This document shows, piece after piece, positions 1 through 7,521 of a DNA stretch of 64,000 bases (positions are counted from its first letter, which is position 1; every line of letters begins with the position of its first letter). The DNA is taken from contig JAUQWM010000046.1 in NCBI GenBank assembly GCA_030835125.1, positions 1 to 64,000 of the forward strand, read 5' to 3'. Made by a program: the position numbers and the translations under genes. This DNA is from Gemmatimonadaceae bacterium. Lineage in GTDB: Bacteria > Gemmatimonadota > Gemmatimonadetes > Gemmatimonadales > Gemmatimonadaceae. The notes below the pieces were generated by a model. That model saw only the letters and a program-made list of their open reading frames with translations. It did no database searches and was not told where the DNA came from.

Positions 1-1
1 G

Positions 2-676
2 GATGCGCCTTTCGCCGCGGCCGCCGCGTCGGCGCGCCGCAAGCTCGCGTTCGACCTCCCGCTCACCAGCGAGGCGATGGAGACGATCCTCGCGTTGCCG
101 ATCCCCGAGCACGCGCGCCAGGCACTCGCCGTCCTCCAGGAGGCCGTCATCGAGCGCGTCGCGGTGTCCTGCCGGTACTTCACCATGTCGCGGCGCACGG
201 AGGAGGATCGGCAGCTCGAGCCGTGGGGGCTGCTCTTCCAGTGGGGACGCTGGTACTGCGTCGCCCGGGCGCGCGACCGCGATGACCCGCGCCTCTTCCG
301 CGTGGACCGCATGCGCGACGTGAAGCGCCTCCCCGGCACCACCCCGCACTTCACCGTGCCTGACGAGTTCGACGTGCGCGCGTTCGCCGGACGGACGCCG
401 TGGGAGTTCGGCGCCGCTCCCGCCACCACCTGCGTGGTGCGGTTCGAGTTCCCCGAGTCCCGCTGGGTGCTGAACCGCGGCGTCGGCCGGCTGGTCCGCG
501 AGAATGACGACCGCTCGGCGGCCCTCGCGTTCGAGGTCCGCGACGACGACGCGTTCCTCCGCTGGCTCCTCTCGTTCGGCCGGCGGGCCGGGATCGAGCA
601 CCCGCAGTCGATGCGCGAGTCGCTGGACTCCCTGCGGGCCGACGTCGCCGCCATGTACGCGGAGAGTGCCCCGTGA
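2..676 (+). CDS. WYL-domain transcriptional regulator, 5' end cut by the window (PafB-like position)
   Basis: The open frame runs from the first bases with no start, so the N-terminal helix-turn-helix is outside the window. What remains is the WYL domain: a stretch around codons 55-110 containing LEPWGLLFQWGRWYCVA and the arginine-rich FRVDRM motif, followed by the usual C-terminal WCX extension. WYL proteins are DNA-binding regulators whose WYL domain senses a ligand, often nucleic acid or nucleotide. Its stop overlaps the GTG start of the next WYL gene (GTGA), so the two are translationally coupled. This arrangement is the same as PafB-PafC, the DNA-damage-responsive activator pair of actinobacteria. 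The family call is firm; the PafB role is inferred from the tandem arrangement. Confidence 0.85.
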   Translation, partial: DAPFAAAAASARRKLAFDLPLTSEAMETILALPIPEHARQALAVLQEAVIERVAVSCRYFTMSRRTEEDRQLEPWGLLFQWGRWYCVARARDRDDPRLFRVDRMRDVKRLPGTTPHFTVPDEFDVRAFAGRTPWEFGAAPATTCVVRFEFPESRWVLNRGVGRLVRENDDRSAALAFEVRDDDAFLRWLLSFGRRAGIEHPQSMRESLDSLRADVAAMYAESAP

Positions 677-1581
677 CCGCGGCCGCCCGCTTCAGCCGGA
701 TCGTCTCGCTGGTCGCCGAGCTCACGCGCCACGAGCGCGAGGGGAGCGACGCGCCCACCATCGGCGAGCTGGCCGGGCGCCACGCCGTCTCCGAACGCGA
801 CATCAACGCCGACATTCGTGCCCTCACGGCCATCGGGGAACGCGTCGACGGCGACTGGCTGCTCTCGCTCAGGATCTGGCAGCAGGGCGAGCATGTCTCC
901 ATCTCGAGCCGGGGACCGTTCCGGCGCCCGGTGCGGCTGTCGCCCGAGGAGCAGCTCGCGATCCAGGTGGCGCTGGCGCTCGACCCCGCCGGTGGGGCGC
1001 TGGCGAAGCGCCTGGCCGCGTTGTGGTCCGGCTCCAACCCCGGTTCTGCCGGCGCAGGAACCGTGCCTGACGAGTCGTCGCTCATCGCCCTCGTCAGGCA
1101 GGCGGTCCGCGAGCGGCGGGTCCTCGAGCTGGAGTACGCCGGCGAGGGGGAGCGCGATGTCCGCGCGCGCACGGTGCATCCGTACCAGGTGGCCGAGTCG
1201 GGGATCCGGGCCTACGTGGTGGCGTGGGCGAGCGATGTCGGAGCGTGGCGGCACTTCCGGCTGGACCGAATCGTGTCGGCCAGGCTGCAGGATGCCGCCT
1301 TCGAGCCGCGAACGGACTTCGAACCGGTGACCGACCCGCGCCACGTCTTCCGTCCCGGGACCGCGACTGAACGGGTGACCATCCGGTTCCGTCCCGCCGC
1401 GGCGGCGTGGGCGGCGGAGTTCTTCACCGAGAACGAGGCGATGGAAGACGGGTCGGTGGTGGTGCACTTCGAGGCGTCGAGCGTGGAGTGGCTCACGCGA
1501 CGCGTGCTCGAGTTTGGCCCCGATGCCGAGGTGGTGGAGCCGGCGCGCTACCGGGAGGCGGTGCAGCGCGCCATCGCGTAA
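673..1581 (+). CDS. WYL-domain transcriptional regulator (PafC-like)
   Basis: A 302-aa protein starting at GTG, four bases overlapping the preceding WYL gene. The N-terminal ~70 residues are a winged-helix region (LVAELTRHEREGSDAPTIGE...ERDINADIRAL). A WYL domain follows with the motif RVLELEYAGEG, then HPYQVAESGIRAYVVAW and RHFRLDRI, and a C-terminal WCX region. Two consecutive full-length WYL regulators in one transcript are typical of pafBC, whose products act as a heterodimer or fused protein to activate RecA-independent DNA repair. No target operator can be seen. The next gene is on the opposite strand and ends 21 bases downstream, so this operon ends here. Confidence 0.85.
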   Translation: MTAAARFSRIVSLVAELTRHEREGSDAPTIGELAGRHAVSERDINADIRALTAIGERVDGDWLLSLRIWQQGEHVSISSRGPFRRPVRLSPEEQLAIQVALALDPAGGALAKRLAALWSGSNPGSAGAGTVPDESSLIALVRQAVRERRVLELEYAGEGERDVRARTVHPYQVAESGIRAYVVAWASDVGAWRHFRLDRIVSARLQDAAFEPRTDFEPVTDPRHVFRPGTATERVTIRFRPAAAAWAAEFFTENEAMEDGSVVVHFEASSVEWLTRRVLEFGPDAEVVEPARYREAVQRAIA

Positions 1582-1602
1582 GGCACGCTGCTGCGTTCCT
1601 GG

Positions 1603-1941
1603 CTAAGGAAACAGGACGAGCTTCATCCCTTCGGTCACGGCGCGCATGAAGCGGGATGGGATCTTCCTCACCCGCTCGGTGAGGAGGTCCTTGTCGATGG
1701 TCACCACCTGCGAGACGTTGGCCACGGAGTCACGCGGCAGCCCGGATTCCGACGCGGGAATCAGCACGTTCCCCGGGGCATCTGCATGCCGCACGTTGGT
1801 GGTCAGTGCGACAGCGATGGTGGTCCGGATCCTGCTACGGTTGAACGCGTCCGACTGCACGACCAGCAACGGCCGGCGGTGTCCCGGCTCCGAGCCATCG
1901 GGTACCCCAAGCTCTGCCCACCAGATTTCTCCGCGCTCCAC
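1603..1941 (-). CDS. mazF: MazF/PemK-family mRNA interferase toxin
   Basis: A 112-aa protein beginning at GTG directly after the stop of the upstream antitoxin gene (0-nt gap). The MazF signature opens the protein (RGEIWWAELG, then GHRRPLLVVQSD), with the conserved internal segment TIAVALTTN and the C-terminal region LPRDSVANVSQVVTIDKD. MazF enzymes cut mRNA at short specific sequences and arrest growth when their labile antitoxin is lost. Length and motifs are complete, so it is probably active. Expression depends on the leaderless promoter before the antitoxin. The gene converges with the WYL pair; no terminator is visible in the 21-base gap. Confidence 0.92.
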   Translation of the reverse strand: MERGEIWWAELGVPDGSEPGHRRPLLVVQSDAFNRSRIRTTIAVALTTNVRHADAPGNVLIPASESGLPRDSVANVSQVVTIDKDLLTERVRKIPSRFMRAVTEGMKLVLFP

Positions 1942-2184
1942 CTACCACTCCGACCGGCCCAGGGCGCGCAGCTGGGCGCGGACCAGGGCAGGATCCAGGC
2001 CCGTTTCCTCCTGCGGAGGGCCATAGACGGCATCGAGACGCTCGCTGACCCGTTTCGCCTGATGCCTTGCGATGTACTCCTCGAGAGCCGTTGCATACAG
2101 ACGACTCCTCGACATCCCCAATCTCCGGGCGAGGGAGTCTGCCTCTGCAAAGAGTTCATCCGGAAGCGAGATGGCAGTTTTCAT
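1942..2184 (-). CDS. Ribbon-helix-helix antitoxin of the MazEF-type pair
   Basis: An 80-aa protein starting with MKTAISLPDELFAEAD, the N-terminal beta strand of an RHH/CopG-like DNA-binding fold, followed by the helix RRLGMSRSRLYATALEEYI. The C-terminal ~30 residues are charged and would wrap the toxin. It binds and neutralises the MazF product and probably represses its own promoter. The ATG sits only six bases downstream of a consensus -10 box, so the mRNA is predicted to be leaderless. Two GGTATAA repeats one helical turn apart overlap this -10 region and are a likely operator. RHH rather than AbrB-type MazE is inferred from the N-terminal pattern. Confidence 0.88.
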   Translation of the reverse strand: MKTAISLPDELFAEADSLARRLGMSRSRLYATALEEYIARHQAKRVSERLDAVYGPPQEETGLDPALVRAQLRALGRSEW

Positions 2185-2190
2185 ACCCTG

Positions 2191-2220
2191 ATTATACCGC
2201 GGTTATACCTGCGCAGTCAA
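2191..2220 (-). promoter_or_regulatory. Sigma-70 promoter and probable autoregulatory operator of the toxin-antitoxin operon (leaderless)
   Basis: On the minus strand there is a TTGACT -35 (2220-2215), an 18-base spacer and a perfect TATAAT -10 (2196-2191). The antitoxin ATG begins at 2184, about where transcription should start, so little or no 5' UTR exists. GGTATAA occurs twice (2209-2203 and 2198-2192), 11 bp apart, on the same DNA face and overlapping the -10. This suits occupancy by an RHH antitoxin dimer of dimers. Confidence 0.75.
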
Positions 2221-2301
2221 GGGCGTGACTCCCCGGTGTCCCACCCTGACCGCAGGTTGAACGGCACGTTCCTCCAGTTTCTCCCCGACCAGCAGCGCGA
2301 C

Positions 2302-5300
2302 ATGCACGTTTCCCCCAACGGTGTCCGGCTCTCCGCCACCGACCTCTCGCACTTCCTGGCCTGCCGGCACCTGACGGCACTGGACCTCGCGGCCGCGCTC
2401 GAGCGGCGCCCGCGGCCGGCGAAGAAGGACGACCCGCTGCTCGACCTCCTCCGGAAGCGCGGGGAGGAACACGAGCGCGCCTACGTGGACACGCTGCGCG
2501 CGGAGGGACGCGACGTCGTCACGATTCCACGCGGCAAGCCTGACGATGCCGTCGCGCAGACACTCGACGCGATTCGCGGCGGCGCCGACGTCATCGTCCA
2601 GGCCGCACTGCGCCATGAGTCCTGGTTCGGGTACGCCGACGTCTTGCTCAGGCACGACGCGCCGAGCGCGAACCTCGGATGGTCGTACGAAGTGATCGAC
2701 ACCAAGCTGGCCCGCGAGACACGGGCCGGCACGGTCCTGCAGCTCGGGTTGTATTCGGCCATGCTCGCGACCGTCCAGGGATCGGTTCCGGAGCAGTTCC
2801 GGGTGGTGGTGCCGGGACGCGACGGCGTGCAGCGGGTGGAGCACCCGTTCCGGGTGGACGATTACGCCGCGTACCTGCGACTGATGCAGCGCCAACTGCG
2901 GCAGGCGGCGACGATGGATCCCGACGCGCTGGCCGCTGCCCATTACCCGGAACCCGTCGAGCACTGCTCGTTATGCACCTGGTGGCGGGCCTGCGACGAG
3001 CAATGGCGCGCTGACGATCACCTGTCGCTCGTGGCGGGGCTCGGCCGGCTCCACCGGCGCGAGCTGGAGGCGCAGGACATCGACACGCTCGCCAGGCTGG
3101 CGGAGATGCCGCTCCCGATGTCGTTCACGCCGCGCCGCGGATCGCGCGAGACGTACGAGCGCGCCCGCCACCAGGCCCTGGTCCAGTTGCAGTCGCGCAC
3201 ACGCGCCACGCCAGTCTATGAGTTGCGCCCGCCCGAGGCGCCCAAGGAAGGCGTGATCGCCGAACCGCGAGGACTGGCCCGACTGCCGGAGCCGTCGCCC
3301 GGCGACGTCTTCCTCGACCTCGAGGGTGACCAGTTCGCCGATGACGGCGGGCGTGAGTACCTGTTCGGCATGACGACGGTCGACCCCGATGGCAGCGCGC
3401 GATACCACTCGTGGTGGGCATTCACGGCCCACGAGGAACGGCTGGCGTTCGAGTCGGCGATGGACTTCATCATGGACCGGCTGGCACGGTTCCCCGACAT
3501 GCACGTCTACCACTTCGCGCCGTACGAGCCGACCGCGTTCAGGAAGCTCATGGGGCGACATGCGACCCGCGAGCAGGAGCTGGACCGGCTCCTGCGGGGC
3601 CGCCGGTTCATCGACCTGTTCGCGGTCGTCAGGCAGTCGATGTGGGCGGGCGTGGAGAGCTATTCCATCAAGCGCCTGGAGCCGCTGTATGGCTACCGGC
3701 GCGACGTGGACCTGCCTGACGCGAACGGCGCACTGCGGCGGATGGAGTACGCGCTGCAGCTCAGGCGCCCGGACCTGGTGGTCGATCCGGACCGCGACGT
3801 GATCGCCGGCTACAACCGCGATGACTGTGTCTCGACGCTGCGCCTGCGCGACTGGCTGGAAACGGTGCGGGTGGAGGCCGACTCCCAGGGCATTCCCTGC
3901 CCTCGCCCACCGCTCGAGCCTGACGAGGCGCCGGAGCAGGTTGGCGAGCGCGAGCAACTCGTGCGCGACCTCCGTGCCCGCCTGCTCGCGGGCGTGCCCG
4001 AGGGTCGGGAGGATCGCGATGACGAGCAGCAGGCTCGCTGGATGCTCGCGTACATGCTCGACTATCACCGCCGCGAGGACAAGGCGACGTGGTGGGAGTA
4101 CTTCCGGCTTCGCGACCTCCCCGAGGAAGACCTCCTGGAGGAACGGGAGGCGGTGGCCGGGCTGGACTACGTCAAGCGGGTCGATGCCGGTGGCTTCTTC
4201 AAGAACGGCAACCCGAAAGGACCCGTGGTGGATCGCTACTCGTTTCCCGAGCAGGAAATGGAGATCGATCCCGGCGCGAAGCTGAATTCCGCCTCGGTGA
4301 GGGACTGGGGCAAGGTGGTCTCGGTCGATCGCCTGCAGCGCACCATCGACATCGAGAAGTCGCGGAAGAAGGCGGAGATCCACGCCACCGCCGTGTTCGT
4401 CTTCGATCACGTCCCGGCGAGGGAGGCGGAGGCGTCGCTCTTCCGGCTTGGCGAGTCCGTCGCCGATGCGGGGAGCATCAACGCTCTGCCCCGCTCCGCC
4501 GCCGCCGAGTTGCTGCTGGCGCATGCGCCACGACTGCACGGCGGTACGTTCGAGGCGCGTGTGGGAGAGTCGGTGACGGACTTCGCGGTGCGCTGCGGAC
4601 TCCAGCTCGACCGGTCTGTCCTCGCGATCCAGGGGCCGCCGGGCGCGGGGAAGACCCACACCGGCGCCGAGATGATCTGCGCGCTGGTGGCGGAGGGGAA
4701 GAAGGTCGGCGTGACGGCGACGAGTCACAAGGTCATCCGGAACCTGCTCGACAAGTGCGTCGAACGGGCGGCGGAGAATCACGTGACGCTCCGGGTGGCG
4801 CACAAGGATGGTGCAGCGCCTGACGAGGAAGGCTCGGTGCATGATGGCGTCAGGTCGGTCGACACGAACCCGAAGGCGCTCGAGGCGCTCGCCTCCGGCG
4901 AGGTCGCCGTCCTGGGCGGGACGTCATGGCTCTGGGCGCGGCCGGAGTTCGCCGATGCGGTGGACGTCCTGTTCGTGGACGAGGCAGGACAGATGGCGCT
5001 CGCCAACGTGCTGGCCGTGGCGCAGTGCGCGAAGAGCATCGTCCTCCTGGGCGATCCGCAGCAACTGGACCAGCCTCAGAAGGGGAGTCACCCCGATGGC
5101 GTCGCGGTGCCGGCGCTGAAGCACCTGCTGGGGGAACACCAGACCATGCCGGCCGACCGCGGGATCTTCCTGCCCACGACGTGGCGCATGTCCCCCGCGC
5201 TGTGCCGCTTCACGTCGGAGTTGTACTACGAGCGCCGGCTCGAGTCGCGGCCGGGGCTCGAGCGGCAGCAACTCGTGAACGTGGGCCACCTGGACGGATC

Positions 5301-5796
5301 CTCGCTATGGGTCGTCGACGTGAACCACGACGGCAATCGCAACCACTCTCCCGAGGAAGTCGAGGCGGTCGCCGCGCTCGTCGGGCGCCTCACCGCCCGT
5401 GGTGCGCGATGGGCGCGTGAGGACGGCTCGAACGGGCAACTCGGACTGGAGGACATCCTGGTCGTGTCGCCGTACAACGCGCAGGTCAACCGGCTCGCCG
5501 AGCGACTGGGCGGGCAGGCGCGGGTGGGGACCGTGGACAAGTTCCAGGGGCAGGAGGCGCCGGTGGTGATCTACTCGATGGCCACGTCGCGCCCCGAGGA
5601 CGCGCCGCGCGGGATGGAGTTCCTCTACAGTCCCAACCGCCTCAACGTGGCCACGTCGAGGGCGCGATGCGCGGTGATCCTGGTGGCGAGCCCGCACCTG
5701 TTCGAGCCGGAGTGTCGCAGCGTCAGGCAGATCAGGCTGGCGAACGGGCTGTGCCTGTTCCGGGAGATGGCGCGGGAGCTGAGGGTGACTTCGTAG
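2302..5796 (+). CDS. RecB-like nuclease / DEDD exonuclease / UPF1-type helicase fusion (TM0106 family)
   Basis: A 1164-aa protein. I chose the ATG at 2302 because homology-like sequence begins there (SATDLSHFLACRHLTALDLA); the open frame upstream is not protein-like. Domain 1 (about residues 1-240) is a Cas4/RecB-type PD-(D/E)XK nuclease with EVIDTKLA near 130-137 and cysteines near 19, 222, 225 and 231 that could hold a 4Fe-4S cluster. Domain 2 (about 330-515) is an RNase-H-fold DEDD exonuclease with FLDLEGD and YNRDDC. Domain 3 (about 760-1160) is a superfamily-1 helicase with Walker A GPPGAGKT, Walker B DEAGQ, TVDKFQGQE and NVATSRAR. It likely processes DNA ends or R-loops. The adjacent toxin-antitoxin pair makes a defence role possible but unproven. 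Confidence 0.88.
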   Translation: MHVSPNGVRLSATDLSHFLACRHLTALDLAAALERRPRPAKKDDPLLDLLRKRGEEHERAYVDTLRAEGRDVVTIPRGKPDDAVAQTLDAIRGGADVIVQAALRHESWFGYADVLLRHDAPSANLGWSYEVIDTKLARETRAGTVLQLGLYSAMLATVQGSVPEQFRVVVPGRDGVQRVEHPFRVDDYAAYLRLMQRQLRQAATMDPDALAAAHYPEPVEHCSLCTWWRACDEQWRADDHLSLVAGLGRLHRRELEAQDIDTLARLAEMPLPMSFTPRRGSRETYERARHQALVQLQSRTRATPVYELRPPEAPKEGVIAEPRGLARLPEPSPGDVFLDLEGDQFADDGGREYLFGMTTVDPDGSARYHSWWAFTAHEERLAFESAMDFIMDRLARFPDMHVYHFAPYEPTAFRKLMGRHATREQELDRLLRGRRFIDLFAVVRQSMWAGVESYSIKRLEPLYGYRRDVDLPDANGALRRMEYALQLRRPDLVVDPDRDVIAGYNRDDCVSTLRLRDWLETVRVEADSQGIPCPRPPLEPDEAPEQVGEREQLVRDLRARLLAGVPEGREDRDDEQQARWMLAYMLDYHRREDKATWWEYFRLRDLPEEDLLEEREAVAGLDYVKRVDAGGFFKNGNPKGPVVDRYSFPEQEMEIDPGAKLNSASVRDWGKVVSVDRLQRTIDIEKSRKKAEIHATAVFVFDHVPAREAEASLFRLGESVADAGSINALPRSAAAELLLAHAPRLHGGTFEARVGESVTDFAVRCGLQLDRSVLAIQGPPGAGKTHTGAEMICALVAEGKKVGVTATSHKVIRNLLDKCVERAAENHVTLRVAHKDGAAPDEEGSVHDGVRSVDTNPKALEALASGEVAVLGGTSWLWARPEFADAVDVLFVDEAGQMALANVLAVAQCAKSIVLLGDPQQLDQPQKGSHPDGVAVPALKHLLGEHQTMPADRGIFLPTTWRMSPALCRFTSELYYERRLESRPGLERQQLVNVGHLDGSSLWVVDVNHDGNRNHSPEEVEAVAALVGRLTARGARWAREDGSNGQLGLEDILVVSPYNAQVNRLAERLGGQARVGTVDKFQGQEAPVVIYSMATSRPEDAPRGMEFLYSPNRLNVATSRARCAVILVASPHLFEPECRSVRQIRLANGLCLFREMARELRVTS

Positions 5797-5810
5797 GGAA
5801 CGCACGACAT

Positions 5811-5851
5811 GACGAGACGGCCCCGGAGAGCATCTCCGGGGCCGTCTCGTC
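5811..5851. terminator. Perfect 19-bp hairpin between convergent genes
   Basis: Arms at 5811-5829 and 5833-5851 are exact reverse complements (19 bp, GC-rich) around a three-base GCA loop. The hairpin lies between the stop of the helicase fusion (5796) and the stop of the convergent FAS1 gene (5863). No long T run follows on either side, so termination may depend on stem stability alone or on a factor. Confidence 0.8.
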
Positions 5852-5862
5852 GAACTGGTGCG

Positions 5863-6351
5863 TCAGCGCGGCAGGATGACCGTATCGATCACGTGGATCA
5901 CGCCGTTGGTCGTCGCGATGTCGGCCTTCACGACCTTCGCGTTGTCGATCATCACGCTGCCGTTCTTCACCGCGACCGTGAACGACTGGCCGTTGACGGT
6001 CCTGGCCGATGTGAGCTTCATCGCCTGCTCGGCGCGCACGTCACCCGCGACGACGTGGTAGGTCAGGATCGCGGCCAGCTTCGCCTTGTCCTTGAGCAGT
6101 GCCTCGACCGTGCCGGCCGGAAGCTTGGCGAACGCTTCGTCGGTCGGGGCGAAGACCGTGAATGGACCCTTCCCCTTCAGGGTCTCGACCAGGCCGGCGG
6201 CCTGCACCGCGGCAACCAGCGTCTTGAAGGAACCCGCCGCGACGGCCGTCTCGACGATGTCCTTGGTGGGCCTGGTGTCCTGCGCATTGGCCGTCATGGC
6301 GGTCGCCAGAATGGCGGCGGCGCTCAGGAACTTCGTGGGCATGAGCTTCAT
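5863..6351 (-). CDS. Secreted fasciclin (FAS1) domain protein
   Basis: A 162-aa protein. The start at 6351 is chosen because an SD-like GAGAGAGGA precedes it and a signal peptide begins there ([20 protein letters not shown], cleavage after ANA). The rest is a single FAS1 domain: [13 protein letters not shown], the H1 box [23 protein letters not shown] and the C-terminal H2 box [12 protein letters not shown]. Single-domain bacterial FAS1 proteins are periplasmic or surface adhesion-type proteins of unclear exact role. The gene is divergent from a B12-type MerR regulator and the two promoters lie back to back, so the regulator may control it, possibly in response to light. The family is certain; the regulation is inference. 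Confidence 0.93.
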   Translation of the reverse strand: MKLMPTKFLSAAAILATAMTANAQDTRPTKDIVETAVAAGSFKTLVAAVQAAGLVETLKGKGPFTVFAPTDEAFAKLPAGTVEALLKDKAKLAAILTYHVVAGDVRAEQAMKLTSARTVNGQSFTVAVKNGSVMIDNAKVVKADIATTNGVIHVIDTVILPR

Positions 6352-6395
6352 GAATCGATCCTCTCTCTCGTTGGTGGGTTTGTCTGACGGAGCGG

Positions 6396-6424
6396 AACCT
6401 AGACCAGTGTCCACATATTGTCAA
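6396..6424 (-). promoter_or_regulatory. Promoter of the FAS1 gene
   Basis: On the minus strand there is a perfect -35 TTGACA (6424-6419), a 17-base spacer and a -10-like TAGGTT (6401-6396). A leader of about 35-40 bases follows and contains the GAGAGAGGA ribosome-binding site before the ATG at 6351. The -35 overlaps an imperfect inverted repeat, TTGTC-N14-GACAA (6418-6441), shared with the divergent promoter and a candidate operator for the MerR-type regulator. Confidence 0.7.
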
Positions 6425-6443
6425 GCTTTTTAGTTGGACAACA

Positions 6444-6472
6444 TTGACGAGCAGGACGTGGGCACGTATCTT
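6444..6472 (+). promoter_or_regulatory. Promoter of the CarH-like regulator gene
   Basis: TTGACG (6444-6449), a 17-base spacer and TATCTT (6467-6472) form a reasonable sigma-70 promoter. Transcription would begin near 6479, just upstream of the AGGTGGAG ribosome-binding site (6487-6494) and the ATG at 6500. The -35 boxes of this and the divergent FAS1 promoter are only 19 bp apart, so one bound regulator could affect both. Confidence 0.65.
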
Positions 6473-6499
6473 CTTGCCTCACAACGAGGTGGAGCTCAT

Positions 6500-7444
6500 A
6501 TGGCGGCCCGGGTCTATCACCCGATGCGCGTCGTGACGCAGAAAACAGGGCTCACGCCGGACCTGCTCCGGGCGTGGGAGCGGCGCTATCACGTCGTCCG
6601 GCCCCGGCGGTCGGCCGGCGGGCAACGCCTGTACAGCGATGACGACATTGTGCGACTGGGACAGCTCCATCGCGCCGTCCTCGCCGGGCGCACCATCGGG
6701 CAGGTGGCGCGCCTGGATCGCGAGGCGCTGGCTCGCCTCGTCGAGGCCGACTCGTCAGGCAGCACGCCCGCCACCGACGTGCCTGACGAGGATACGACCG
6801 CGCTCGACCTCGCCCGCGAGGCCTGCCTGTCGGCCATCGCGCTGATCGATGCGCCCGCTCTCGAGCGCGCACTCCGCCAGGCCGCGCACCGCTTCAGCAT
6901 CCCGGTGCTGCTCGACCACCTGGTCGCGCCCCTGCTCCGGGAGATCGGCGAGCGCTGGGAAGCCGGCGCGCTGCTGCCGATCCATGAGCACGCGGCATCG
7001 GTCGAGATCCACCGCCTGCTGACGTGGATCGTGCAATCCACCCCAGCTCGCGCCGACGCACCGCTCATCGCGGTCGCCACGCCGGCCGGTCAACAGATGG
7101 AACTCGGCGCCCTCATGGTCGCCGCCAGCGCCGCCGCCGAGGGTTGGCGCGTGGCCTGGTTCGGCCCGAACCTGCCGGCGAGCGACATCCTGCGCGGGGT
7201 CGAGTCGCTCCAGCCGGTCGCCGTGGCGATCAGCCTGGTTCACCAGACTCGCGACCCCGAGCTGCATCGCGAACTGGAACGCATTGCCCGCGGCGTGGCC
7301 GGCAAGGCCACCCTCCTGGTGGGGGGTCGCGCGGCCCCGCCTCACGCGCTCCTGCTCGAACGACTTGGCGCCATCGTCCTGCCCGACCTCGCCTCACTTC
7401 GGAACTGGCTGAGGACGGTCTCGTCCCGCGCTGAATCGGCCTGA
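6500..7444 (+). CDS. MerR-family regulator with B12-binding domain, CarH/LitR-like, axial His replaced by Met
   Basis: A 314-aa protein. The ATG at 6500 is chosen for its AGGTGGAG site five bases upstream. Residues ~8-75 are a MerR DNA-binding domain (TGLTPDLLRAWERRY, then GGQRLYSDDDI). A four-helix B12-capping domain follows, carrying the W-x9-EH motif (WEAGALLPIHEH) that in CarH covers the adenosyl face and gives light sensitivity. A Rossmann B12-binding domain ends the protein. Where CarH has the DxHxxG-type histidine ligand, the sequence reads TPAGQQMELG, with Met in place of His. CarH represses carotenoid genes in the dark through AdoCbl-dependent tetramers. A cobalamin adenosyltransferase lies at 43.3 kb. 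Cobalamin binding here is uncertain because of the Met. Confidence 0.85.
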   Translation: MAARVYHPMRVVTQKTGLTPDLLRAWERRYHVVRPRRSAGGQRLYSDDDIVRLGQLHRAVLAGRTIGQVARLDREALARLVEADSSGSTPATDVPDEDTTALDLAREACLSAIALIDAPALERALRQAAHRFSIPVLLDHLVAPLLREIGERWEAGALLPIHEHAASVEIHRLLTWIVQSTPARADAPLIAVATPAGQQMELGALMVAASAAAEGWRVAWFGPNLPASDILRGVESLQPVAVAISLVHQTRDPELHRELERIARGVAGKATLLVGGRAAPPHALLLERLGAIVLPDLASLRNWLRTVSSRAESA

Positions 7445-7521
7445 CGCTCCGTGCGACTCGACGCCGCGGCGCTGGATCGCGAGATTCCCGAAGGCCGCCC
7501 CCGCACCCCGAGTCGTCGACC

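Noticed and set aside
1786-2301. Upstream extension of the helicase-fusion frame
   Set aside because: It would run through the toxin-antitoxin genes and their promoter; residues are not protein-like before the ATG at 2302.
2971-4842. Long minus-strand frame (623 codons) opposite the helicase fusion
   Set aside because: It is a shadow of the high-GC plus-strand gene: Arg/His/Val-rich, no domain, no ribosome-binding site. The plus strand has clear motifs throughout.
5811-5851. Insertion-sequence terminal repeat
   Set aside because: The hairpin is a closed 19-bp stem with a 3-nt loop between two convergent gene ends, best explained as a terminator.
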